Assembly (NCBI GenBank): GCA_944387225.1
Contig: CALXDY010000087.1
Span: 1 to 58,136 of the forward strand
Reading direction: 5' to 3'
Length of the DNA: 58,136 bases
Source of the DNA: an uncultured Oscillospiraceae bacterium
GTDB taxonomy: Bacteria > Bacillota > Clostridia > Oscillospirales > Oscillospiraceae
The position numbers and the translations under genes are program-made. Positions 1 to 8,288 of the stretch are shown piece by piece. The notes beneath the pieces were generated by a model, which had not been told where the DNA came from, searched no databases, and saw only the letters and a list, made by a program, of their open reading frames with translations. Each line of letters opens with the position of its first letter. Position 1 is the stretch's first letter.

Positions 1-80
1 AGAAGTGCAAAGTCATCAAGCGCAAGGGCAAAGTCATGGTAATTTGCGAAAACCCCAAGCATAAGCAGAGACAAGGTTAA
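1..80 (+). CDS. rpmJ: 50S ribosomal protein L36 (bL36), 3' part
   Basis: This is the C-terminal end of the small zinc-ribbon protein L36 of the large ribosomal subunit; its start lies before the window. The readable tail is KCKVIKRKGKVMVICENP followed by KHKQRQG and a TAA stop. It contains the final Cys and His of the C-C-C-H zinc ligand set. It sits 18 bases before rpsM, as in the usual Firmicute infA-rpmJ-rpsM order, so it is read as one transcript with the genes that follow. Confidence 0.93.
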   Translation, partial: KCKVIKRKGKVMVICENPKHKQRQG

Positions 81-98
81 TTGGAGGTGCTGTAATAA

Positions 99-467
99 AT
101 GGCTCGTATTGCCGGCATTGATCTGCCTAAGGAGAAGAGAGTCGAGATCGGACTCACTTATATCTACGGCATTGGGCGCACCAGCGCCAACAAGATTCTG
201 GCCGAGGCTGGAATTAACCCTGACACCCGCGTGAAGGACCTCACCGAGGACGACGAGGCCAAGCTGCGCGAGGTGATCGCCCACAACTACACGGTAGAGG
301 GCGACCTGCGCCGCAACGTGGCGATGGATATTAAGCGCTTGACTGAGATCGGCTGCTACCGCGGCATCCGTCACCGCAAGGGCCTGCCCGTGCGCGGACA
401 GCGCTCCAAGACCAACGCCCGTACCCGCAAGGGTCCCAAGCGTACCGTTGCCAATAAGAAGAAGTAA
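99..467 (+). CDS. rpsM: 30S ribosomal protein S13 (uS13)
   Basis: S13 sits in the head of the small subunit and contacts the P-site tRNA and L5. The 122-residue length and the [21 protein letters not shown] opening are characteristic, as are YGIGR near residue 24 and the basic tail with [18 protein letters not shown]. The ATG follows a TTGGAGGTG ribosome site. It lies between rpmJ and rpsK in the alpha operon, 12 bases before rpsK, so the genes are presumably co-transcribed and translationally linked. Confidence 0.98.
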   Translation: MARIAGIDLPKEKRVEIGLTYIYGIGRTSANKILAEAGINPDTRVKDLTEDDEAKLREVIAHNYTVEGDLRRNVAMDIKRLTEIGCYRGIRHRKGLPVRGQRSKTNARTRKGPKRTVANKKK

Positions 468-479
468 GGAGGGATACAC

Positions 480-881
480 ATGGCTGCGAATACCAAGACC
501 AAGAAAGTGGTGCGTAAGCGCCGCGAGCGTAAGAACGTGGAGAAGGGCCAGGTGCATATCCGCTCTTCCTTCAACAACACCATGGTGACTGTCACCGATC
601 TGCAGGGCAACGCCCTGTCCTGGGCTTCCTCCGGTGGCCTGGGCTTCCGTGGTTCCCGCAAGAGCACTCCCTTTGCTGCTCAGACCGCCGCTGAGACGGC
701 TGCCAAGGCTGCGATGGAGTATGGCCTGAAGACCGTTGAGGTCTACGTGAAGGGCCCCGGCGCCGGCCGTGAGGCCGCCATCCGGGCACTGCAGGCTGTG
801 GGCCTGGAGGTCACCCTGATTAAGGACGTGACTCCTGTCCCCCACAACGGCTGCCGTCCCCCGAAGCGCCGCCGCGTCTGA
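480..881 (+). CDS. rpsK: 30S ribosomal protein S11 (uS11)
   Basis: S11 lines the platform of the small subunit near the mRNA exit and Shine-Dalgarno helix. The 133-residue protein shows the family signature [18 protein letters not shown], then [26 protein letters not shown] in mid-protein, and the terminal [13 protein letters not shown]. The start is set by AAGGAGG a few bases upstream. It is part of the rpsM-rpsK-rpsD-rpoA-rplQ run and 25 bases from rpsD. Confidence 0.98.
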   Translation: MAANTKTKKVVRKRRERKNVEKGQVHIRSSFNNTMVTVTDLQGNALSWASSGGLGFRGSRKSTPFAAQTAAETAAKAAMEYGLKTVEVYVKGPGAGREAAIRALQAVGLEVTLIKDVTPVPHNGCRPPKRRRV

Positions 882-906
882 TTCGGAAGAAGGAGGTTAT
901 TGACAC

Positions 907-1509
907 ATGGCTAGAAATATGCAGCCCATTGCCAAGCGTTGTAAGGCTCTGAACCTGTCTCCCGCCGCTATGGGCTATGCCAAGAAGACTACCAACCGCA
1001 ACCCCAAGGGTCAGATGCGCAAGAAGCAGTCTGAGTACGCGATGCAGCTGACCGAGAAGCAGAAGGTCAAGTTTGTTTACGGCATCATGGAGAAGCAGTT
1101 CCATATGTACTATGAGAAGGCTTCCCGTATGCAGGGCAAGACCGGCGAGAATCTGCTGACCCTCATCGAGCGCCGCCTGGACAACGTGGTGTACCGCATG
1201 GGCTTCGCCATGACCCGCCGTGAGGCTCGTCAGCTGGTGACCCACGGCCACTTCACCGTTAACGGCCAGCGGGTGGACATCCCCTCCTTCCTGGTGAAGG
1301 TGGGCGACGTCATCGAGGTTCGGGAGAAGAGCCGTTCCTCTGTGAAGTTTAAGCGCCTGCTGGGCGAGGACGCCATTGTGGTGAACGTGCCCAAGTGGCT
1401 GGAGCGCGCCAAGAACACTCTGGAGGGCAAGGTTGTTGCCATGCCCGCCCGGGAGGACGTGGACTTCCCCGTGGAAGAGCACCTCATCGTCGAGCTGTAC
1501 TCTAAGTAA
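907..1509 (+). CDS. rpsD: 30S ribosomal protein S4 (uS4)
   Basis: S4 is a primary 16S rRNA-binding protein that starts small-subunit assembly. In many bacteria it also represses the alpha operon. At 200 residues it has the bacterial length. The C-terminal half is an S4 domain (about residues 92-155) with [12 protein letters not shown] and [21 protein letters not shown]. The N-terminus [19 protein letters not shown] lacks the four-cysteine zinc motif of the C+ form, so this is a zinc-free (C-) S4. An AAGGAGG site precedes the ATG. Confidence 0.97.
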   Translation: MARNMQPIAKRCKALNLSPAAMGYAKKTTNRNPKGQMRKKQSEYAMQLTEKQKVKFVYGIMEKQFHMYYEKASRMQGKTGENLLTLIERRLDNVVYRMGFAMTRREARQLVTHGHFTVNGQRVDIPSFLVKVGDVIEVREKSRSSVKFKRLLGEDAIVVNVPKWLERAKNTLEGKVVAMPAREDVDFPVEEHLIVELYSK

Positions 1510-1534
1510 GAAACAAGTCCTGTGGGCCTTCGGC

Positions 1535-1563
1535 TTGTCCGGAGGCCCCGGGGTGTCTATAAT
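1535..1563 (+). promoter_or_regulatory. Candidate internal sigma-A promoter before rpoA
   Basis: TTGTCC and TATAAT are separated by exactly 17 bases inside the 174-base rpsD-rpoA gap. The -10 matches consensus perfectly and the -35 matches 4 of 6. It could give rpoA and rplQ some transcription independent of the upstream ribosomal-protein operon. Confidence 0.5.
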
Positions 1564-1683
1564 CCATTCCCGATTGGATGGACTTCGACATCCCACGACC
1601 AAAAACTTAGACAACCCTCAGATATTGGTGAGCTGAATCAGACGGTGTATTCCACCGTCGAGAAAAGGAGGGTATCATAGCAT

Positions 1684-2637
1684 ATGGTAGAAATCGAAAA
1701 GCCCCGCATCGAATGCGTGGAGAGTCCTGAGGACAGTTCTTACGGCAAGTACGTGGTAGAACCTCTGGAGCGCGGCTACGGTACGACCCTGGGCAACTCT
1801 ATGCGCCGTATCCTGCTCTCCTCCCTGCCCGGCACCGCGGTGACCGCGATCAAGATCGCCGGCGTGCAGCATGAGTTTTCCACCATCCCCGGCGTGAAGG
1901 AGGATGTGACGGAGATCGTGCTCAACGTCAAGAGCATCATCGCCAAGCTCCACTGTGAGGAGACCAAGACCGTGCACATTGAGGCTGCCGGTGAGTGTGT
2001 GATTACCGCCGGCGACATCAAGGCCGATGCCGATGTGGAGATTCTCAATCCCGATCTGCACATCGCCACTCTGGGCCCCGATGCTACGCTGAGCATGGAG
2101 CTGACTTTGTCCCATGGCCGCGGCTATGTCCCCGCCGACCGGAACAAGCCCGCCCAGACCGTGATCGGTCTGATCCCTGTGGACTCTATTTACACCCCTG
2201 TGCGCAAGGTCAACTACACCGTGGAGAACACCCGTGTGGGTGACGCCACGGATTATGATAAGCTGACCCTGGAGATCTGGACCGACGGCACCATTGATGC
2301 CCGGGACGCGGTCTCCCTGGGCGCCCGCATCCTCTGCGACCACTTCACCCTGTTCACCGACCTGTCCGAGACCATGGGCAGCCGGTCCACCGTGGTGGAG
2401 AAGGCAGAGACCCAGCGGGACAAGGTCATGGAGATGACCATTGACGACATGGATCTGTCTGTCCGTTCCTACAACTGCCTCAAGCGTGCCAACATCAACA
2501 CCGTGGAGGATCTGATCTCCAAGACGGAGGAAGAGATGATGAAGGTCCGCAACCTGGGCCGCAAGTCCCTGGAAGAGGTCATCAACAAGCTGGCTATGAT
2601 GGGCCTGTCCCTGGCCAGCGACGACAACAACGTCTGA
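1684..2637 (+). CDS. rpoA: DNA-directed RNA polymerase subunit alpha
   Basis: Alpha dimerises to nucleate RNA polymerase assembly, and its C-terminal domain contacts UP elements and activators. The 317-residue protein has the N-terminal domain (about 1-230) with [29 protein letters not shown]. The C-terminal domain (about 250-310) has [20 protein letters not shown] and [11 protein letters not shown]. The ATG follows AAAAGGAGGG. It sits between rpsD and rplQ as in nearly all Firmicutes. Confidence 0.98.
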   Translation: MVEIEKPRIECVESPEDSSYGKYVVEPLERGYGTTLGNSMRRILLSSLPGTAVTAIKIAGVQHEFSTIPGVKEDVTEIVLNVKSIIAKLHCEETKTVHIEAAGECVITAGDIKADADVEILNPDLHIATLGPDATLSMELTLSHGRGYVPADRNKPAQTVIGLIPVDSIYTPVRKVNYTVENTRVGDATDYDKLTLEIWTDGTIDARDAVSLGARILCDHFTLFTDLSETMGSRSTVVEKAETQRDKVMEMTIDDMDLSVRSYNCLKRANINTVEDLISKTEEEMMKVRNLGRKSLEEVINKLAMMGLSLASDDNNV

Positions 2638-2789
2638 TCGGACAGATTCCAAGCTGGGGCAGCGAGGAAGGTATGTAACGTTCCGCTTCCCGCACCATTC
2701 GGTCTCCTTCGGGAGTGTCCCGGGCCGGAAACGGCCCAATGAACGAATTTATCTGGATCTCGCCACGCGAGGTCGAAGGAGTGTTTCAC

Positions 2790-3134
2790 ATGTCTCTGAA
2801 GAATCGTAAGCTGGGCCGCACCAGCGATCAGCGTAAGGCTATGCTCCGCGCCATGGTTACCTATCTGCTGGAGAACGGCCAGATCAAGACCACCGTCACC
2901 CGCGCCAAGGAGGTTGCTCCCGTGGCTGAGAAGATGGTCACCCTGGCCAAGAAGAACGACCTGGCCGCTTACCGCCAGGCTCTGGGCTTCATCACCAAGG
3001 AGGATGTGGCCAAGAAGCTGTTCCAGGAGATCGGCCCCAAGTACGCCGACCGCAACGGCGGCTACACCCGCATCGTCCGCATCGGGCCCCGTCGGGGCGA
3101 CGCCGCTGAGATGGCCATCATCCAGCTGGTGTAA
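2790..3134 (+). CDS. rplQ: 50S ribosomal protein L17 (bL17)
   Basis: L17 lies near the peptide exit tunnel of the large subunit. Starting at this ATG gives 114 residues, typical of the family, with [25 protein letters not shown] at the front and [25 protein letters not shown] at the end. GAAGGAG eight bases upstream supports this start over an in-frame start 75 bases earlier, which would add an unmatched tail. It is the last gene of the operon and is followed by a strong terminator. Confidence 0.97.
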   Translation: MSLKNRKLGRTSDQRKAMLRAMVTYLLENGQIKTTVTRAKEVAPVAEKMVTLAKKNDLAAYRQALGFITKEDVAKKLFQEIGPKYADRNGGYTRIVRIGPRRGDAAEMAIIQLV

Positions 3135-3178
3135 TCCAATGAATTCCCCGGCTTTCTGCTGAAAGCCGTCGGGCCGAA

Positions 3179-3214
3179 GGGCCGCAGAAAGGAAACTTTC
3201 TGCGGCCCTTTTGC
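3179..3214 (+). terminator. Rho-independent terminator of the alpha operon
   Basis: A perfect 13-bp stem, GGGCCGCAGAAAG against CTTTCTGCGGCCC, closes on a GAAA loop and is followed by TTTT. It ends transcription after rplQ. Confidence 0.93.
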
Positions 3215-3226
3215 GTTGCCTTATCC

Positions 3227-3255
3227 TTGACAGCTGGGGAGAGGAACGGTAAAAT
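3227..3255 (+). promoter_or_regulatory. Sigma-A promoter of the cobalamin-transport operon
   Basis: TTGACA and TAAAAT are separated by 17 bases, just after the rplQ terminator and immediately before the cobalamin riboswitch. Transcription would start near 3262. Confidence 0.8.
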
Positions 3256-3261
3256 GAAGGC

Positions 3262-3460
3262 ACGTCGGAACTTCTTCAGTGCCTCTCCTTCCCTGCCGGA
3301 AGGGGAGGATAATAGGAAATCGGGTGCAAATCCCGAGCGATCCGGTCACTGTGAACGGGGAGCGAGCCGCATAAAGCCATTGTCTCCACAGGAGATGAGA
3401 AGGCGCGGCAAGCCAGGATCCGTCAGCCAGGAAGCCTGCTGAGGAAGGTCGATGGGAAGC
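3262..3460 (+). ncRNA. Cobalamin riboswitch
   Basis: The leader contains the conserved core of the B12-sensing aptamer. The block AATAGGAAATCGGGTGCAAA starts near 3310 and is followed by TCCCGAGCG and GGTCACTGTGAA. Further on lies the B12 box AGCCAGGAAGCCTGCTG near 3424-3441. It precedes an intrinsic terminator and a BtuFCD-like importer. The expected behaviour is that bound cobalamin favours termination. The boundaries are approximate because the outer helix was judged by eye. Confidence 0.9.
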
Positions 3461-3515
3461 TTCCGCAGAAAGCGATCCATCTGAGCCGAAGGGGTTTTTG
3501 CGCCCTTTTTCAGAT

Positions 3516-3548
3516 GCCTGCCTTTTCCGTGGAAGGGCGGGCTTTTTT
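3516..3548 (+). terminator. Riboswitch expression-platform terminator
   Basis: A GC-rich stem, GCCTGCCTTTTCC against GGAAGGGCGGGC with a small bulge, is followed by TTTTTT. It lies between the B12 aptamer and the first transporter gene, the position expected for ligand-controlled premature termination. Confidence 0.75.
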
Positions 3549-3609
3549 CGTCCTTTCCGGAACAGGGAGGCGCGGTGGTGCTGCTGCGGGGAGGAAAGGA
3601 GAACATCAT

Positions 3610-4626
3610 ATGAAACCATTCAAACCTACGGCCGCGCTGCTTGCCATTACTTTGGCGTTGGGGCTGAGCGCCTGCGCCCCATCTGCCGAATCCCCGGCCG
3701 TATCCTCCTCCGCCGGGGAGGGACAATGGGCAGACCCGGTGACGGTGACCAACTACGATTACCAGGGGCAGCCCGTTACCTATACCTATGACGCCGTTCC
3801 CCAGCGGGTGGTGGCGGTATATCAGGGCTGCATTGAGACGATGATCGCCCTGGGACTGGAGGATCATGTCATCGCCTCCTACGGCCTGGACAATGAGGTG
3901 AAGGAGGAATGGCAGGCCGGATTTGAGAAGATGCACTACAATGAGAATGTGTTTGCACCGGATAAGGAGACCATGGCCCTGCTGGAGCCGGACTTTATCT
4001 TTTCCTGGGGTTCCCTGTTTGGGGAGAAGAAGCTGGGCGATGTGGACTGGTGGAATGAACGGGGTGTGGGTACCTATATGAGCGGCAACACGGTGCCCGG
4101 GGGCAGCCGCACCCTAGAAAACGAGTATCAGGATCTCCTGAATATCGGGGCTATCTTCCGGGTGGAGGATCGGACTCAGGCGCTGGTGGACGAGATGCGC
4201 AGTCAGGTGGAGGAAATCACGGCGGCTGTAGCCGGACAGCAGCCGGTGCGGGTGGCTGTGGTGGAACCCATCAGCGGGACCATGACCAACTATGGGGAGG
4301 ACTCCCTGGCCGGAGATATGGTAAAGGCTCTGGGAGGAGAGCTGGCCTGTCCCCAGGGGGGTGAAATCGGGAAGGAAAATTTGATTGCCGGAGATCCGGA
4401 CGTGATTTTTGTGGTCTACATGGCCTACAGCGGGGACGACCCGGAAAGTGTCCGGCAGGAGCAGCTTTCCCTCATTCGGGACGACCCAGCCCTGTCCAGC
4501 CTGAAGGCGGTGCGTGAGGGCCGGATTCACCTGATCATGCTGGGGGACATGTACGCCAGCGGCCCCCGCACCATCGACGGGCTTGAGACCCTGGCTGCTG
4601 GGATGTATCCCCAGCTGAGTTGGTGA
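3610..4626 (+). CDS. btuF: Periplasmic-binding-type lipoprotein of a cobalamin ABC importer
   Basis: This is the substrate-binding component of a FecCD-type ABC importer, anchored outside the membrane as a lipoprotein. Residues 1-22 form a signal peptide ending in the lipobox LSAC. The remainder has the two-lobed fold of the BtuF/FepB class, for example VPQRVVAVYQGCIETMIALGLEDHVIASYG near 60-90 and DPDVIFVVYMAYSGDD later. The 338 residues from this ATG are typical. The start follows AGGAGAACATCAT; an upstream in-frame extension would run into the terminator. Cobalamin as ligand is inferred from the riboswitch; a corrinoid such as cobinamide is also possible. Its stop overlaps the permease start. 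Confidence 0.85.
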   Translation: MKPFKPTAALLAITLALGLSACAPSAESPAVSSSAGEGQWADPVTVTNYDYQGQPVTYTYDAVPQRVVAVYQGCIETMIALGLEDHVIASYGLDNEVKEEWQAGFEKMHYNENVFAPDKETMALLEPDFIFSWGSLFGEKKLGDVDWWNERGVGTYMSGNTVPGGSRTLENEYQDLLNIGAIFRVEDRTQALVDEMRSQVEEITAAVAGQQPVRVAVVEPISGTMTNYGEDSLAGDMVKALGGELACPQGGEIGKENLIAGDPDVIFVVYMAYSGDDPESVRQEQLSLIRDDPALSSLKAVREGRIHLIMLGDMYASGPRTIDGLETLAAGMYPQLSW

Positions 4627-5675
4627 GAGGGGCCGGTCTGCTCCCCGCGGCGGCCTGGGGGCCCGTCTGTCTGGGCCTTGCGGGGCTGCTCATCCTCTCC
4701 TTGGGGGCAGCGGTGGGGATTGGAACCATTCCCATCCCTCCGGAGGACGTATACCGGACGGCGCTGTGGTGTCTGCTGGGGCTGGGCGACGGCAGCCAGT
4801 GGGGCAGCGGAGCGCTGTATGATGTGGTGTGGCTGATCCGAATGCCCCGGGTGGTGCTGGCGGCAGGGGTGGGAATGTCTCTGTCGGTGTGCGGAGTGGT
4901 GATGCAGGCGGTGGTACGCAACCCCCTGGCCGATCCCTATATTCTGGGCGTGTCCTCCGGGGCGTATCTGGGCGCTGCCCTGGCCTTGGGGCTGGGTCTG
5001 GGAGGGGCTGCCATGGGGCTGGCGGGCTGTGTGGGGGGCTTTTCCGCGTCCCTGGCTGTGCTGGCCCTGGCCCGGCTGGGGGGCCGGATTACGGCGGTAA
5101 AGCTGCTGCTGGCCGGCTCTGCCCTGAGCGCCGTGTGTGGAGCGGCGGCAAACCTGACGGTCTTTCTGTTCCATGACGACCGGGGGGCCGCTGCCCTGCT
5201 CCAATGGACGATGGGCGGCTTCGGCGGTGCTAGCTGGCCGGGAAATGGGCTGATGCTTGGGGTGACAGGACTGGGGGTGCTGTTTTTCTGGTCCCAGTTC
5301 AGAAGCCTGAACCTGTTGACACTGGGCGAAGAAGCGGCCATGACCCTGGGCCTGGAGCCCAGAAGCCGCCGGCTGCTTTACCTGCTGACGGCAGCCGTCA
5401 TGGTGGGAATTTCAGTGTATCAGGCCGGGATGATCGGCTTTGTGGGGCTGATGATCCCCCATACGATCCGCCTGCTGTTTGGAGGCGACCACCGCCGGCT
5501 GATTCCCCTGTCCGCTCTGACCGGGGGGATTTTTCTGGTGTGGGCGGACGTGCTGTGCCGGGTGGTGCTGCCTGGAAACGAGCTTCCTGTGGGCATTCTC
5601 ACTGCCCTGGTGGGGGCGCCGGTGTTTGTGGCCCTGCTGGCGGGGCGCTCCCGGAGAATGGAGGGGATGGGCTGA
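4623..5675 (+). CDS. btuC: FecCD-family ABC transporter permease
   Basis: This is an integral membrane permease of the BtuC/FecCD type with about ten hydrophobic segments. It forms the channel through which the binding protein delivers its ligand. Family features include RMPRVVLAAGVGMSLSVCGVVMQAVVRNPLADPYILGVSSGA near residues 70-115 and GMIGFVGLMIPHTIRLLFGGDHR near 265, which carries the coupling-helix region. The GTG start overlaps the preceding TGA as GTGA, implying translational coupling; a TTG one codon earlier is an alternative. About 350 residues is normal for the family. Confidence 0.88.
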   Translation: MRGAGLLPAAAWGPVCLGLAGLLILSLGAAVGIGTIPIPPEDVYRTALWCLLGLGDGSQWGSGALYDVVWLIRMPRVVLAAGVGMSLSVCGVVMQAVVRNPLADPYILGVSSGAYLGAALALGLGLGGAAMGLAGCVGGFSASLAVLALARLGGRITAVKLLLAGSALSAVCGAAANLTVFLFHDDRGAAALLQWTMGGFGGASWPGNGLMLGVTGLGVLFFWSQFRSLNLLTLGEEAAMTLGLEPRSRRLLYLLTAAVMVGISVYQAGMIGFVGLMIPHTIRLLFGGDHRRLIPLSALTGGIFLVWADVLCRVVLPGNELPVGILTALVGAPVFVALLAGRSRRMEGMG

Positions 5676-6472
5676 TGTCATTGGAGGTTGAGCAGGTTGC
5701 CCTGGTTTTGGGCGGACATCCGGTGCTGAACGGGGTGTCCCTCCAGGCGGAGGAGGGCAGCATGGTGGGCATCATCGGCCCAAACGGCAGCGGGAAGAGC
5801 AGCCTGCTGCGGTGCATGTACCGGGTTTTACAGCCCAGGGAGGGCGCGGTTTTCCTGGATGGCCGGAATCTAGAACAGATGACGGCCAGACAGGCGGCTC
5901 AAAAGCTGGCCGTGGTGGCCCAGCACAACGACTGCCCCATGGATATGACAGTGGAGGAACTGGTGCTCCTGGGCAGGTCGCCTTATAAGCGGGCTCTGGA
6001 AGGGGACAGCCGGGAGGATCGGCAAATCGCGGCGGAGGCCTTGTCGGCGGTGGGATTGGAAGGACTGGCCCGACGGCGGCTGGATACCCTTTCCGGTGGG
6101 GAGCGCCAGCGGGCGGCCCTTGCCAGGGCTCTGGCACAACAGGCACCGTATCTGCTGTTGGACGAGCCCACCAATCATTTGGATGTGGGCCACCAGCTGC
6201 AGCTGATGGAGCTGGTGAAAGCCTTGCCGGTGACGGTGGTGGCGGTGATGCACGACTTCAACCTGGCCGCCATGTACTGTGACCGGCTGTGCCTGATGAA
6301 TCATGGGGCGGTGGCCGCGGCGGGAACCCCCGCCCAGGTGCTTACCCCCCAGCGGATCCGTGAAGTGTACCAGGTGGAGGCCCAGGTGTGGCTGGACGAG
6401 GAGGGACGGCCGGTGGTGCGCTGCCTGCCGGTGCGACCTCATGGGTCTGACAGCGTGTCGGAACGGGGATGA
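5675..6472 (+). CDS. btuD: ABC transporter ATP-binding protein, FepC/BtuD type
   Basis: This is the ATPase subunit powering the importer. The 265-residue protein has Walker A GPNGSGKS near residue 35, the Q-loop VVAQHND, signature LSGGERQR near 140, Walker B YLLLDEP and the switch histidine in VAVMHDFN. The ATG shares a base with the permease TGA, giving a tightly coupled btuF-btuC-btuD operon. A hairpin follows the gene. Confidence 0.9.
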   Translation: MSLEVEQVALVLGGHPVLNGVSLQAEEGSMVGIIGPNGSGKSSLLRCMYRVLQPREGAVFLDGRNLEQMTARQAAQKLAVVAQHNDCPMDMTVEELVLLGRSPYKRALEGDSREDRQIAAEALSAVGLEGLARRRLDTLSGGERQRAALARALAQQAPYLLLDEPTNHLDVGHQLQLMELVKALPVTVVAVMHDFNLAAMYCDRLCLMNHGAVAAAGTPAQVLTPQRIREVYQVEAQVWLDEEGRPVVRCLPVRPHGSDSVSERG

Positions 6473-6501
6473 GATTCCCGAATATGGAGCTGCACCTGAA
6501 C

Positions 6502-6536
6502 AAAAAAGATCCCCGGGGAGGTTCCTCCCCGGGGAT
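6502..6536 (-). terminator. Terminator of the zinc-ribbon gene, possibly shared
   Basis: A perfect 14-bp stem, GATCCCCGGGGAGG against CCTCCCCGGGGATC, is followed on the minus strand by TTTTTT, so it best terminates the minus-strand gene. It also stands directly after the ABC importer operon and may slow transcription arriving from that side, although there is no U-tract in that direction. Confidence 0.8.
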
Positions 6537-6546
6537 CGGTCGTGTA

Positions 6547-6942
6547 TCAGCTTTTTTCCTCAAAGGACGCGCCGCAGTTGCGGCAGGTGACGGTGATCCG
6601 GCCCTTGCCTCTGGGCACCCGGAGCTGCTGGCCGCAGCTGGGGCACTTGAAGTAGCAGTGCTCCTTGTCCCGGTGGACAGTGCGGCGGAACCGGTACCAG
6701 CGAACCGCTGGTGTAATCAGTTGGAGAAATTTTGCGTTTTCGCTGCGCCGGCGGGCGGCGTTGCGGGAGAGCATCCGGTACAGGGCCACCGCCAGAAACA
6801 GCAGGGTGATCCAGTACAGGGGATCCAGCCGGGTAATCACATAGATCAGGTAAAGAACCACATAGGTCAGGATCAGGGCGATATTCAGCTGGTCGTTCCC
6901 GTAGCGGCCGTACATAAAGCGCTGCAGTGCGTTGCGAATCAT
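6547..6942 (-). CDS. Small membrane protein with C-terminal zinc ribbon
   Basis: The 131-residue protein has two adjacent membrane segments (about residues 20-60). A basic linker follows, then a cytosolic zinc ribbon with Cys pairs CPSCGQQLRVPRG and CRNCGASFEEKS. The function is not known; such proteins are frequent in clostridia and the ribbon may bind RNA or protein. The chosen ATG has a perfect AGGAGG upstream; a longer reading to 7068 lacks one and would add an unlikely N-terminus. It has its own promoter and terminator and so is a single-gene unit. Confidence 0.78.
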   Translation of the reverse strand: MIRNALQRFMYGRYGNDQLNIALILTYVVLYLIYVITRLDPLYWITLLFLAVALYRMLSRNAARRRSENAKFLQLITPAVRWYRFRRTVHRDKEHCYFKCPSCGQQLRVPRGKGRITVTCRNCGASFEEKS

Positions 6943-7021
6943 AAACGAGCCTCCTTGCCTGCGCGGAATCGAGAGGGAAAGCCTCCCGGCCAGGTGGCAT
7001 ACAGAAAATGTCATTACAACA

Positions 7022-7050
7022 ATGATACTCAAAGCCCGTGAACTCGTCAA
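7022..7050 (-). promoter_or_regulatory. Sigma-A promoter of the zinc-ribbon gene
   Basis: Read on the minus strand, TTGACG and TATCAT are 17 bases apart, about 75 bases before the start codon. It is divergent from the ylmH promoter 75 bases away. Confidence 0.72.
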
Positions 7051-7123
7051 GGAAGCATTCGTAAACAAAATGTAAATTGTACCCTGAATTTTCCGAAAAA
7101 CAGGGAGGAAAGGGAGGTTTTTC

Positions 7124-7152
7124 TTGACGGAGAAGGGGGCAGACCATATACT
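7124..7152 (+). promoter_or_regulatory. Sigma-A promoter of ylmH
   Basis: TTGACG and TATACT are separated by 17 bases, about 25 bases before the ylmH start codon, leaving only a short leader with a GGAGGG ribosome site. Confidence 0.8.
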
Positions 7153-7177
7153 GTCAGAGAGGAAAAGGAGGGGGCAT

Positions 7178-7978
7178 ATGGCGTCAAAAACGGAATTGCT
7201 GGATCGGTGTGCCCGCAGCGGGGAGGAGCGTATGCTCCTTGCCCGGGTGCTGGATAAACTGGAGCTGGCGGAGCACAGAGGGGCGCCGGCCCACAGCCCC
7301 TTCCTCTCCCCTGGAGAGCAGGCGCTGGTATCCGATCTGCTGGCCCGGTGCGGCCATCCCAGACACCTGTTTTTTGGGGGCTATGAGGGGTCGGAGCGGA
7401 ACATTTGCTGTTTTCTGCCCCAATGGCAGGAGCCGGAGGACGTACTGGAGGATGAGCAGGGCCCCCTGGCGGCGCTGGAAGCTGTTTTTCCGGCGGATGC
7501 CGATCTATCCCACCGGGATATTCTGGGGGGGCTGATGGGCCTGGGCATTACCCGGGAAAAGCTGGGGGACATTTTGGTGGATCAGGGCCGGTGCCAGGTA
7601 GTGGCACTGCGGGAGGCGCTGCCCATCCTGCTCAGCCAGTGGGACTCCGCCGGCCGCTGGCGGCTGAAGGTGCGTCAGCTGCCCCTGGGAGAGCTCTCTC
7701 CCAAGCCCCCTCAGGTACGGGTCATTCGGGACACGGTGGCTTCCCTCCGGCTGGATGCTGTGCTTGCCGCCGGGTTTTCGACCTCCCGGGGAAAGGCGGG
7801 GGAGCTGGTTTCCGCCGGACGGGTGTCCGTCAATCACCGGGAATGTACCAAGGCGGACCATCCGGTGGAGCAGGGGGACGTGCTGTCCTGCCGCGGCCTG
7901 GGAAAGTGTGTGGTAAAGGAAGTACTGGGCCAATCCCGAAAGGGACGCATGATGATCCTGCTGGAACGATATATTTAA
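7178..7978 (+). CDS. ylmH: YlmH-like S4-domain RNA-binding protein
   Basis: YlmH-type proteins carry a C-terminal S4 domain and bind RNA; in Bacillus, YlmH is linked to rescue of stalled 50S-peptidyl-tRNA complexes and lies near the cell-division cluster. The 266 residues show the YlmH N-terminal region (FFGGYEGSERNICCFLPQW near 67-85). The S4 domain at about 185-245 has LRLDAVLAAGFSTSRGKAGELVSAGRVSVNHRECTKADHPV. The ATG is chosen for AAAGGAGGGGG. Here it stands beside a YnzC-type gene rather than sepF/divIVA. Confidence 0.88.
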   Translation: MASKTELLDRCARSGEERMLLARVLDKLELAEHRGAPAHSPFLSPGEQALVSDLLARCGHPRHLFFGGYEGSERNICCFLPQWQEPEDVLEDEQGPLAALEAVFPADADLSHRDILGGLMGLGITREKLGDILVDQGRCQVVALREALPILLSQWDSAGRWRLKVRQLPLGELSPKPPQVRVIRDTVASLRLDAVLAAGFSTSRGKAGELVSAGRVSVNHRECTKADHPVEQGDVLSCRGLGKCVVKEVLGQSRKGRMMILLERYI

Positions 7979-7999
7979 ACGGAGAAAAGGAGACCGTTC

Positions 8000-8206
8000 A
8001 TGGAACAGGTTAAGATCGACCGCATCAACGAGCTGGCCCGAAAGGCCAAGACGCCGAAGGGGCTGACGCCGGAGGAGACGGCGGAGCGGGACGCCCTCCG
8101 CCGGGAATATGTGCAGGCCGTCCGGGCCAATCTGGAGGCACAGCTGGCCAACACCTATATCCAGGAGCCCGACGGTACCCGCCGAAAACTGGAAAAGCGG
8201 AAGTAA
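8000..8206 (+). CDS. YnzC-like (DUF896) small protein
   Basis: The 68-residue helical protein of the DUF896 family shows the typical opening KIDRINELARKAKTPKGLTPEE and LRREYVQAVRANLEAQL. B. subtilis YnzC forms a helical hairpin and is reported in the SOS regulon; its role is unclear. It lies 21 bases after ylmH behind GAGAAAAGGAG and is probably co-transcribed with it. Confidence 0.88.
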   Translation: MEQVKIDRINELARKAKTPKGLTPEETAERDALRREYVQAVRANLEAQLANTYIQEPDGTRRKLEKRK

Positions 8207-8218
8207 CGGGGAATCTCG

Positions 8219-8247
8219 TTGACAGATGGGGAATAATCTGCAATAAT
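8219..8247 (+). promoter_or_regulatory. Candidate sigma-A promoter of the degV-family gene
   Basis: TTGACA and AATAAT are 17 bases apart in the short gap after the YnzC gene. The consensus -35 and a 5-of-6 -10 suggest separate transcription of the next gene. Confidence 0.65.
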
Positions 8248-8288
8248 GACGGAGGAAATCCACTGAACTTTTATCATAGGAGGCCGCT

